A stretch of 19,294 bases of DNA from an uncultured Eubacteriales bacterium (GTDB lineage Bacteria > Bacillota > Clostridia > Oscillospirales > Acutalibacteraceae): the NCBI GenBank assembly GCA_934486455.1, contig CAKSPR010000036.1, forward strand, positions 1 through 19,294, read 5' to 3'. Within the stretch, counting starts at the first letter, position 1. Each line of letters starts with the position of its first letter. The translations under genes were made by a program, and so were the position numbers. Below are positions 6,648 to 14,155 of the stretch, piece after piece. The notes under the pieces are model-generated. The model saw only the letters and a list, made by a program, of their open reading frames with translations, did no database searches and had not been told where the DNA came from.

Positions 6648-8306
6648 ATGAAAAGGGATGTTCTCGACGGACAGACATTTAAAAAGCTTCTAAACGGCGG
6701 CGCCGCAAATCTCAGCCTTAATTCCAAGGCGGTGGACGACCTTAATGTTTTCCCCATTCCCGACGGCGACACGGGCGAAAACATGAGCCGCACCATAAGA
6801 GGCGGCGTATCGGGTCTTGAGGGCTACGGCGGAAACTCCCTTTATGAGGCCGCTTCAATTTTTGCCGACGGCATGCTTCTCAGCGCAAGAGGAAACTCGG
6901 GCGTTATTCTGTCCAGACTGTTTTACGGAATTGCCGTGGGTCTTGAGGGAAAAACCGAAGCGACGATCAACGAGCTGGGCTTTGCGATGAAAAAAGGGGT
7001 CGAAAGCGCATATTCCGCCGTGTCAAATCCCACCGAGGGCACCATTTTAACCGTTGCGCGGGAGGCAACCGACTATGCCGTTTCGAGAATTAATGAAAAA
7101 TCAACACTTGAAACTTTTGCAAAAGACTTTTATAATGAATTGAGCGCCTCTCTTGAAAGAACTCCCGAGCTTTTGGCGGTGCTTAAAGAGGCCGGCGTTA
7201 TCGACAGCGGCGGAGCGGGGCTTTACTACATAGCCGACGGAATAATGAAAACCTTAAACGGAAAGCAGCCTGCCGACGACTCTGTAAACGGGGCTTCCGA
7301 TAAGGAGCAGACTGTCGACTTTTCTCTGTTTGACCAAAACAGCTCTCTTACATACGGATACTGCACCGAGCTTCTGCTTAGACTTCAAAGCGCCAAGACC
7401 GACATCGAAAGCTTTTCGGTAAAGGATGCCGTCGATTACCTCAACGGCGTCGGACAGTCGGTTGTGGCCTTTAAAAACGGCTCGATCTTAAAGGTGCATG
7501 TCCACACCTTTACCCCCGGTAAGGTGCTTGAGCATTTTCAGAAATACGGAGAATTTCTGACCGTTAAAATCGAAAACATGAACCTTCAGCACAGCGGTCA
7601 TGAGGCCGCCCTTTCGATGAAGGCCGAAAAGCGGGAGCAAAGGAAAAAATACGCCGTTGTGACCGTAGCCTCGGGAGAGGGCGTTAAAAAAACCTTTGAA
7701 GAGCTGGGCGCCGATGTGGTCATATCGGGCGGGCAGTGCAAAAACCCCTCGGCCGAGGATTTCATCGCCGCCTTCGACAGGGCAAACGCCGACAACATAT
7801 TTGTTCTTCCGAACAACGGCAACATCACCTTGGCGGCAAAGCAGGCGGCCGAGCTTTACAAAAAGGCAAAGGTTTATGTTGCGGGAAGCGAAAACATCGG
7901 CGAAGGATATGCCGCTTTAACCATGCTTTCCTACGACAGCGACGATGCCGATACAATTCTGACCGAGCTTAACAGCTCCATGTACGGCGTGGTTACCGGA
8001 ATGGTCACGAAATCGGTTAAAAACACATCTCTCGGCGGCATAGACATCGAAAAGGACGATTACATCGGCTTTTCGGGAAAGACCATGCTTTCCTCCTCAA
8101 AAGACAAGATCGAAACCACCAAAGCCTGCCTTAAAAATCTCGAAGCCGACGAGCACGAGATCCTCATTGCCATATACGGAAACGATGTGACCGATGAGCA
8201 AAAAACCGATTTTCGCCGCATGATACTTACCTCTTTCCCCTCCCTCGAGCTTTTCGAAATCGACGGCGGACAGGATGTTTACGATTTTATTCTTGTTTTG
8301 GAATAA
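6648..8306 (+). CDS. fakA: FakA fatty acid kinase (DAK2/DhaL-type)
   Basis: Soluble kinase that phosphorylates FakB-bound fatty acids. The N-terminal DhaL-like domain has NVFPIPDGDTGENM with the Mg-ATP-binding aspartates at about 39 and 41, and GNSGVILSRLF. The middle domain keeps the Cys of YGYCTE and the paired His of KVHVHT, the zinc ligands known in Staphylococcus FakA. The C-terminal domain ends with the family GGQDVYDFILVLE. Two starts are possible: ATG 6639 overlaps the fakB stop but has GAGGG directly abutting it; ATG 6648 has GAGGG 9 nt upstream and is preferred (552 residues). Translation is likely coupled to fakB either way. No residues look damaged. Confidence 0.94.
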   Translation: MKRDVLDGQTFKKLLNGGAANLSLNSKAVDDLNVFPIPDGDTGENMSRTIRGGVSGLEGYGGNSLYEAASIFADGMLLSARGNSGVILSRLFYGIAVGLEGKTEATINELGFAMKKGVESAYSAVSNPTEGTILTVAREATDYAVSRINEKSTLETFAKDFYNELSASLERTPELLAVLKEAGVIDSGGAGLYYIADGIMKTLNGKQPADDSVNGASDKEQTVDFSLFDQNSSLTYGYCTELLLRLQSAKTDIESFSVKDAVDYLNGVGQSVVAFKNGSILKVHVHTFTPGKVLEHFQKYGEFLTVKIENMNLQHSGHEAALSMKAEKREQRKKYAVVTVASGEGVKKTFEELGADVVISGGQCKNPSAEDFIAAFDRANADNIFVLPNNGNITLAAKQAAELYKKAKVYVAGSENIGEGYAALTMLSYDSDDADTILTELNSSMYGVVTGMVTKSVKNTSLGGIDIEKDDYIGFSGKTMLSSSKDKIETTKACLKNLEADEHEILIAIYGNDVTDEQKTDFRRMILTSFPSLELFEIDGGQDVYDFILVLE

Positions 8307-8320
8307 ATTCCTTGTCGGGC

Positions 8321-8353
8321 GGGAAACCGGCGCGGTACAAGACGCCGTTTCCC
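8321..8353 (+). other. Stem-loop in the fakA-COG3581 spacer
   Basis: GGGAAAC and GGCG (8321-8332, with one bulged C) pair with CGCC and GTTTCCC (8343-8353), an 11-bp stem with a 10-nt loop. No U-run follows, so it is not a typical intrinsic terminator. It may be an mRNA-processing or stability element within the operon. Confidence 0.5.
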
Positions 8354-8424
8354 TCTCCGATGCGGTATAACCGTTTTAATCAACCGCCAAAATACACCGA
8401 AACGACAAAAAAGAAGGTGAAGCA

Positions 8425-9831
8425 ATGTCCCTTGACTTTACCAAAGAGATGAAAAAAGAATACACAATCATCGCCCCGGATATATTCCCCACCCATATGG
8501 AGCTTCTTTCCGAGCTTTTCAAAATGTACGGATATAACCTTGAGGTTGTGCATTATCAGGGCAAGGAAGTACTCGATATGGGTCTTTCCTATATACACAA
8601 CGACATGTGTTATCCCGCCGTTTGCATGGCGGGGCAGCAGCTTTATGCCCTAACCTGCGGCGATTTCGACCCTCACAGGTCTGCACTTATTCAGTTCCAG
8701 ACCGGTGGGGGTTGCCGTGCTTCTAACTACATTTGTCTCTTGAGAAAAGCCCTTAAAAACATGAACATGGAGTATGTTCCCATAATTTCTCTGAGCTTTA
8801 CGGGAATCGAAAAATACAGCGGCTTTAAGATAACCCCGCTTATGCTTCTTTCGGGCATTCGCTCGCTTGTATACGGCGATATGCTCATGCTGCTTAAAAA
8901 CCAGACCCTGCCTTATGAAAAGCACAAGGGCGACACAAGAAAGGTCGTTAAAAAGTGGGTCAACGAGCTTACAAGGCAGTTCAGAAGGAAAACAGGTCTT
9001 TCCACCCCCGCCATGAAACGCAATTTAAGAAATATCGCCGAGGATTTTTCCAAAATCGAGCGGGTGGAAAAGCAGGTCACAAAGGTTGGCATCGTCGGAG
9101 AAATATATGTTAAATATTCCTCCTTCGGAAACAACGATCTTGAGGAGTTTTTGCTCAGTCAGGACTGTGAGTTTATGGTTCCGGGCGTGTTGGGCTTTTT
9201 CCAATATTGCTTTTCCAACATTGCGACCGACCACAAATATTACGGCTCGAGCCCCTTTACCCTGCTTGTGGGAAAGGCGGCCGAAAAGCTTGCCGATTTA
9301 TGGGAGAATATGCTTATAAATGTGCTTAAAGATTATCCGCAGTTTACTCCGCCCTCCTCCTTTTCACACATAAAAACCCTTGCAGATAAAATCATCGACC
9401 GCGGGGTGAAAATGGGCGAAGGATGGCTTCTTCCAGGGGAAGCGGCCGAGCTTATCGAAAAGGGATACAGCAACATAATCTGTGCTCAGCCCTTCGGATG
9501 CCTGCCCAACCACATTGTCGGAAAAGGCACCGTAAGAAGGCTTCGGGAGCTTTATAAGGACGCCAACATCTTTCCTATCGACTACGACGCAGGCGCCTCC
9601 AAGGTCAACCAGGAGAACCGTATAAAGCTTATGCTTTCCATGGCAAAGGAAAACTCCGAAAAGAGCAGCCTCACACATAAAACGCGGGAGGCCGTGTCGA
9701 CAGATCGTAAAAAGCCCGCCTCAGACCGGCATTCAGGCAGGGCGGCAATCCCGACAAGGGAAAAAAGCAATGCGGCAATTAAACAAAACGCAAAGCAAAA
9801 GCAAGCGGTAAAGGCGGGCGAAGCAAAATGA
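8425..9831 (+). CDS. COG3581-type protein, 2-hydroxyacyl-CoA dehydratase/activase-associated
   Basis: Soluble protein of 468 residues resembling the C-terminal (COG3581) part of large clostridial acyl-CoA dehydratase activase proteins. Conserved cysteines suited to iron-sulfur binding are visible: Cys62 and Cys67 in NDMCYPAVC, Cys97 and Cys104 in GGGCRASNYIC, and Cys353 and Cys359 in ICAQPFGCLPNH. The GEIYVKYS motif near 228 and GEGWLLPGE near 330 also fit. Residues after about 410 form a basic, low-complexity tail rich in Lys, Ala and Ser that looks disordered and is not part of the fold. GAAGGTGA precedes the ATG. The stop overlaps the next start (ATGA). No biochemical substrate is known; the substrate cannot be read from sequence. 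Confidence 0.82.
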   Translation: MSLDFTKEMKKEYTIIAPDIFPTHMELLSELFKMYGYNLEVVHYQGKEVLDMGLSYIHNDMCYPAVCMAGQQLYALTCGDFDPHRSALIQFQTGGGCRASNYICLLRKALKNMNMEYVPIISLSFTGIEKYSGFKITPLMLLSGIRSLVYGDMLMLLKNQTLPYEKHKGDTRKVVKKWVNELTRQFRRKTGLSTPAMKRNLRNIAEDFSKIERVEKQVTKVGIVGEIYVKYSSFGNNDLEEFLLSQDCEFMVPGVLGFFQYCFSNIATDHKYYGSSPFTLLVGKAAEKLADLWENMLINVLKDYPQFTPPSSFSHIKTLADKIIDRGVKMGEGWLLPGEAAELIEKGYSNIICAQPFGCLPNHIVGKGTVRRLRELYKDANIFPIDYDAGASKVNQENRIKLMLSMAKENSEKSSLTHKTREAVSTDRKKPASDRHSGRAAIPTREKSNAAIKQNAKQKQAVKAGEAK

Positions 9832-12758
9832 AAAGGCTTGGATTTGACATAGGCTCGACCACCATGAAATGCGTGCTGACAAACGAACAGGGAGAGATAC
9901 TTTTTTCCGACTATCGGCGGCACATGGCCAAAATTTCCGAAACCGCCCTTGAAATGCTCGATGAAATAAAGGAGCATTACGGCGATGAACCTGTCGGCGC
10001 TGCCGTGTCGGGCTCGGCGGGAATGGGAATTGCCGAAAAGCTTAGCCTCCCCTTTGTTCAGGAGGTTTATGCCGAAAAGCTCGCGGTAGAGCGGCTGAGC
10101 CCCGGCACCGACGCGGTTATCGAGCTTGGCGGAGAGGACGCGAAAATTCTCTTTTTAACCGGCGGCTTTGAAATGCGTATGAACGGCACCTGCGCCGGCG
10201 GAACGGGAGCCTTTATCGACCAAATGGCCTCGCTGATGAAAATATCTCCCGATGAGATGAACGACCTTGCAAGGGATCGTCAAAGCCCCTGCGTAATTGC
10301 CTCCCGATGCGGCGTTTTTGCGAAATCCGACATTCAGCCCCTGCTTAACCAAGGTGTCAGGCGTGAGGACATTGCAGCGGGAATTTTCAAGGCGGTGGTC
10401 AATCAGACCATCGCAGGTCTCGCCCAAGGGCGGAGCATCAAGGGCAACATTCTCTATCTCGGCGGACCGCTTACCTTTTTGTCGGAGCTGAGAGCCTCCT
10501 TCGACGAGAGCCTTGAAACAAAAGGCGTCTGCCCTCAAAATTCTCTCTATTATGTGGCTCTCGGAGCGGCCTGTTCGGGCATTTTTAAGGAAATAACGGT
10601 AAACGGGCTTCAAAGTCTTTTTAAAAACAGCCTGAAACCTGCGGGCTATGCACACACTCCTCCCCTTTTTGAAAGTAAGGAGCAGTATGAGCAGTTTAAA
10701 AAGCGCCACGACGCCGCCTCGGCCGGGATAAAGGAAACCGACAAGCCAAAGGGGAAAATGTATCTCGGCGTCGATGCAGGCTCCACCACAATTAAAATTC
10801 TTTTGATTGATGAAAACGGCAACATCTTCCGTCCCTTTTACGCTCAAAGCGACGGCAATCCCGTCTCGGCGGTCAAAATCTATCTTTTGGGCGTTTATAA
10901 GGATTTCCCCGACATCGACATTGCCGGCTCTGCGGCCACGGGATACGGCGAGGAGCTTATCAAAAACGCCTTTTCGCTGGATTTCGGTATTGTCGAAACG
11001 GTTGCTCATTATACAGCCGCAAAAAAATTCCGCGAAAATGTCGATTTTATCCTCGACATCGGCGGACAGGACATAAAATGCTTCCACATAAAAAACGGAA
11101 ACATCGACAATATTTATTTAAACGAGGCCTGCTCCTCGGGCTGCGGCTCCTTTTTGCAAACCTTCGCCAAGGCTCTCGGATACGATTCGGCCGGATTTTC
11201 AAAGCTGGGGCTTTTTGCAGACGCACCGGTTTCTCTCGGCTCAAGATGCACCGTCTTTATGAACAGCGCCGTTAAGCAGGCTCAAAAGGACGGCGCAAGC
11301 ATTGAAAACATTGCCGCGGGGCTGTCGGTAAGCGTGGTCAAAAACGCCCTTTATAAGGTCATACGGTGCAGGGACGCCGACAGAATAGGCAAAAATATCG
11401 TCGTGCAGGGCGGCACATTTTTAAACGACTGTGTGCTTCGCGCCTTTGAGCAGGAAATCGGCCGAGAGGTCATCCGCCCAAAATACTCCCCCGTCATGGG
11501 AGCCTACGGTGCGGCGCTTTACGCCATGAAAAACGCCCGGGAGCAAAGCTCGACAATATCTGAAAAACAGCTTGAAAGCTTTGAACACAAGGTTTCCACG
11601 GTTGCCTGCAAGGGCTGTACAAACCACTGTACACTCACGATAAACAGCTTTTCGGGCGGGCGAAAATACATAGCGGGAAACCGCTGTTCAAAGCCGGTAT
11701 CGGGCAATCGGCAAAAATATGAGCTTAACATATACGACTATAAGCTGTCTCTTCTCGGGAAATATATGAACACGCCCGTTTGTCCCGAAAAAAAGACCGT
11801 AGGCCTGCCGCTGGGGCTTAACATGTACGAGCTTCTTCCCTTCTGGCACACATTTTTCACCTCTCTCGGGTTTAATGTTTCGGTTTCTCCCCTGTCCGAC
11901 CGACAGCTTTATCTCGAAGGACAGCACACCATTCCCTCAGATACCGTTTGCTACCCCGCGAAAATGATGCACGGCCACATTGATTACCTTATTAAGCGCC
12001 GTCCCGATGCAATTTTTTATCCCGATATGAGCTACAATGTGGATGAAGGGCTTGGCGTAAACCATTTTAACTGCCCTGTTGTGGCCTACTATCCCCAGGT
12101 TATAAGGGACAATGTAAGCGAGCTTGAGGATGTCACATTTATCTGCGACTTTTTAAGCCTTGCAAAACCGAGGCAGTTTGAAGGGCGCATTTTCGACATT
12201 CTTAAAAAATATTTTTCGGGCATTGAAAGAAGCAGCGTAAAAGCCGCGGCAAAAAAAGCCTATGCCGCATATGCCGATTATCTTGCCGATATAAGAAGCA
12301 AGACCGACGAATTCATAAAAACCGCCAAGGAGCAGGGCATGCCGATCATCGTGCTTGCGGGACGACCCTATCATCTCGATCCGGAAATAAATCACGGTAT
12401 AGACAAGCTGCTTTGCAGGCTGGGTGCCGCCGTTATAAGCGAGGACGGCATAAGTCATCTTATAAAGCCCTTCGCGGTAGGCGTGCGAAATCAGTGGACA
12501 TATCACGCCCGCCTTTATGCCGCCGCAAAGTATGTTGCTCTTGCGCCGAAAGAGCTTGACATAAACCTTGTTCAGCTCGTCTCCTTCGGCTGCGGAGTGG
12601 ACGCCGTAACCTCCGACGAGGTGCGCTCCATTCTCGAACAGGAAGGAAAGCTTTACACACAGCTTAAAATCGACGAAATATCAAACATGGGAGCGGCCTC
12701 CATAAGACTGAGAAGCCTTTTTGCCATCTCCCGCGAAAAGAGGAAAAACAATGGGTAA
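9828..12758 (+). CDS. Tandem BadF/BcrA/HgdC-type activase fused to COG3580 (DUF2229) domain
   Basis: Large protein of 976 residues. Two ASKHA-fold ATPase domains of the HgdC (2-hydroxyglutaryl-CoA dehydratase activator) type occur in tandem: about 1-250 (GFDIGSTTMK, ELGGEDAK) and about 310-570 (GVDAGSTTIK, DIGGQDIK). Each keeps the two cysteines that hold the activator's [4Fe-4S] cluster: Cys122/Cys161 and Cys435/Cys474, both 39 apart. Next comes a Cys cluster, C594-x2-C597-x3-C601 and Cys620, and then a COG3580/DUF2229 domain from about 645 to the end with SDTVCYPAKM and AGRPYHLDPE. In known systems the activator uses ATP to drive an electron to a partner. It overlaps the COG3581 gene by 4 nt and plsY by 8 nt, so all three are probably translationally coupled. 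Confidence 0.88.
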   Translation: MKRLGFDIGSTTMKCVLTNEQGEILFSDYRRHMAKISETALEMLDEIKEHYGDEPVGAAVSGSAGMGIAEKLSLPFVQEVYAEKLAVERLSPGTDAVIELGGEDAKILFLTGGFEMRMNGTCAGGTGAFIDQMASLMKISPDEMNDLARDRQSPCVIASRCGVFAKSDIQPLLNQGVRREDIAAGIFKAVVNQTIAGLAQGRSIKGNILYLGGPLTFLSELRASFDESLETKGVCPQNSLYYVALGAACSGIFKEITVNGLQSLFKNSLKPAGYAHTPPLFESKEQYEQFKKRHDAASAGIKETDKPKGKMYLGVDAGSTTIKILLIDENGNIFRPFYAQSDGNPVSAVKIYLLGVYKDFPDIDIAGSAATGYGEELIKNAFSLDFGIVETVAHYTAAKKFRENVDFILDIGGQDIKCFHIKNGNIDNIYLNEACSSGCGSFLQTFAKALGYDSAGFSKLGLFADAPVSLGSRCTVFMNSAVKQAQKDGASIENIAAGLSVSVVKNALYKVIRCRDADRIGKNIVVQGGTFLNDCVLRAFEQEIGREVIRPKYSPVMGAYGAALYAMKNAREQSSTISEKQLESFEHKVSTVACKGCTNHCTLTINSFSGGRKYIAGNRCSKPVSGNRQKYELNIYDYKLSLLGKYMNTPVCPEKKTVGLPLGLNMYELLPFWHTFFTSLGFNVSVSPLSDRQLYLEGQHTIPSDTVCYPAKMMHGHIDYLIKRRPDAIFYPDMSYNVDEGLGVNHFNCPVVAYYPQVIRDNVSELEDVTFICDFLSLAKPRQFEGRIFDILKKYFSGIERSSVKAAAKKAYAAYADYLADIRSKTDEFIKTAKEQGMPIIVLAGRPYHLDPEINHGIDKLLCRLGAAVISEDGISHLIKPFAVGVRNQWTYHARLYAAAKYVALAPKELDINLVQLVSFGCGVDAVTSDEVRSILEQEGKLYTQLKIDEISNMGAASIRLRSLFAISREKRKNNG

Positions 12759-13371
12759 AGCAGTTTTATATATCGTCGCGGCCGTCTCCGCCTATCTTGT
12801 GGGAGGAATTAATCCCGCCATTGTGCTTTCAAGGCTCATTTATAAAAAGGACATTCGCACCCTCGGAAGCAAAAATCCCGGTTTCACAAACTTTAAGCGG
12901 GTTTTCGGGAAAAAATATGCATGGCTGGTTTTCGGGCTTGATCTTTTCAAGTCGGCTCTTCTGTGCTGTATTTTCGGTCCCGTCTTTTCTTCGGTTGTCG
13001 GCTCCTTTTCTTTGGGAGCGGCATATGTGGGGCTGTTCGCCATGCTGGGACACGCCTTTCCCGTATGGTACGGCTTCATGGGCGGGAAATGCTTTTCCGT
13101 GGGAGCGGCTGCCGTATGGTTTGTCGACTGGCGGGCGGCGCTCATTGCAGCAGGCATAATGCTCATCCTGCTTTTTACGGTAAAAATAATGTCCCTTTCG
13201 GTCATTACCGCCGCAATTTCCTGCCCCGTATCCATGATTGCCTTCGGCGTGCAACCCACGGCTGTCATCGTGCTCTGCGCCCTTTCGTCTGCGCTACTGA
13301 TTTTTCGCCACAAGGCCAACATAAAGCGCCTTTTTAAGGGTAAGGAAAGCAGGTTTTATATTTTCAAATAA
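12751..13371 (+). CDS. plsY: PlsY-like glycerol-3-phosphate acyltransferase
   Basis: Membrane enzyme that moves the acyl group of acyl-phosphate to glycerol-3-phosphate, making lysophosphatidate, the first step of phospholipid synthesis. The 206 residues contain several hydrophobic helices and the PlsY motifs DIRTLGSKNPGFTN with Arg50 (motif 1) and GHAFPVWYGFMGGK (motif 3, His101 to Lys113). Two positions are unusual: the lysine-glycine after DL is K-S, and GGKG-V-A-T of motif 3 reads GGKC-F-S-V. The frame opens at 12721, but ATG 12751 has GAGG 7 nt upstream and starts at the first membrane helix. It overlaps the activase stop by 8 nt. A perfect terminator follows at 13424. Confidence 0.88.
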   Translation: MGKAVLYIVAAVSAYLVGGINPAIVLSRLIYKKDIRTLGSKNPGFTNFKRVFGKKYAWLVFGLDLFKSALLCCIFGPVFSSVVGSFSLGAAYVGLFAMLGHAFPVWYGFMGGKCFSVGAAAVWFVDWRAALIAAGIMLILLFTVKIMSLSVITAAISCPVSMIAFGVQPTAVIVLCALSSALLIFRHKANIKRLFKGKESRFYIFK

Positions 13372-13423
13372 CCGCCCGACAGCCGCTTTTTTACAATTCG
13401 CTCATTCTGTAATATACGAACAA

Positions 13424-13477
13424 CCGCCCGACGGATCCGTGATTTAAAACACATTCCGTCGGGCGGCTGATTTTTTT
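13424..13477 (+). terminator. Terminator of the FakBA-PlsY operon
   Basis: Perfect 12-bp stem: CCGCCCGACGGA (13424-13435) with TCCGTCGGGCGG (13455-13466), a 19-nt loop, then CTGA and seven T. A second copy of the left arm's first nine bases, CCGCCCGAC, lies just after the plsY stop (13373-13381) and could compete for the right arm. Confidence 0.9.
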
Positions 13478-13507
13478 AAGGATAAAGATCGGATTAGCAA
13501 ACAGATC

Positions 13508-13541
13508 AAAAAACTTTTCTCAGAAAGCATTCCCCGCTTTC
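13508..13541 (-). terminator. Candidate terminator for the dockerin-membrane protein unit
   Basis: On the minus strand GAAAGC pairs with GCTTTC (13523-13541, 7-nt loop) and a run of six U lies about 9 nt further on (13508-13513). It is weak. A nested stem sits between it and the gene: GTCGGG/CCCGAC, CCTGC/GCAGG and GCCCC/GGGGC within 13544-13608. It may provide most of the stopping power in this convergent gap. Confidence 0.4.
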
Positions 13542-13626
13542 CTGTCGGGCACCCTGCCTGCGCCCCTGCGGGGCGTGTATGCAGGAAAATCTATCTGTCA
13601 TACCCGACGGGCGTTATCAGGCCGGC

Positions 13627-14134
13627 CTACTGAGCACATTTCTTGCAGGGCGTTTTTCCCTCGGAAAGTGCCTCCTCAAGGGTGGTTTCGTAGGAGTTGT
13701 CTCCGCCGCAGGAAGCAGAATAATGATACTTCTTGCCCGACGGCGTAACATAGACCGTTGTCCCGTTGGAATGATTTCCCGAACGGGTTACGGCGGTGCT
13801 GCTTTTACCCGTTTGATCGGTATTGTCGACCTTCCCGTCATTGCCTTCGGCCTGCTGATGTGACGCGTTTTTATCGGCGTCGTCCGAGGGGATTGCTTCT
13901 GACGGTTGACGAGTCGGCATAAAAAGACGGATCGGTCTGCCGCGATCTGCCGGCTTTGTCGAGCAGGAAAAATCCCGTGGCGTTGCCCAAAACGAAAAAC
14001 GTGAGCGAAAAGATTATCACAAAGAAAAGGGTGTTACGGTCGAAAAGCTTTTTCGGGCGTTTTTCCTCCTGCCTGTCGAACAAATCGCTTTCAAGTAAGT
14101 CGTCTTCGTCCTTTGAAATATTTTTCTTTTTCAT
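13627..14134 (-). pseudogene. Frameshifted membrane protein with Cys-rich YHxxxC tail
   Basis: Two overlapping frames together make one plausible protein. The upstream frame (14134 to 13871) has a charged start, one membrane helix at about 35-58 and a polar linker, then runs off into GRRR and a stop. The downstream frame (ORF 13920 to 13627) carries a polar linker and the domain VYVTPSGKKYHYSASC with a final PCKKCA, a small metal-binding-like tail common in secreted Firmicute proteins. Removing one base from the C4 run (G4 at 13888-13891 on the plus strand) joins them into 168 residues with uniform codon use. The cause may be a real mutation, an assembly indel or programmed +1 slippage. It lies 21 nt behind the dockerin gene. 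Confidence 0.65.
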
Positions 14135-14155
14135 CGTTTTTATTTCGCTTCTCTC

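Noticed and set aside
10155..11087. Minus-strand open frame of 310 codons
   Set aside because: Antisense to the tandem activase gene with its conserved ATPase and cysteine motifs; no ribosome-binding site or known motif.
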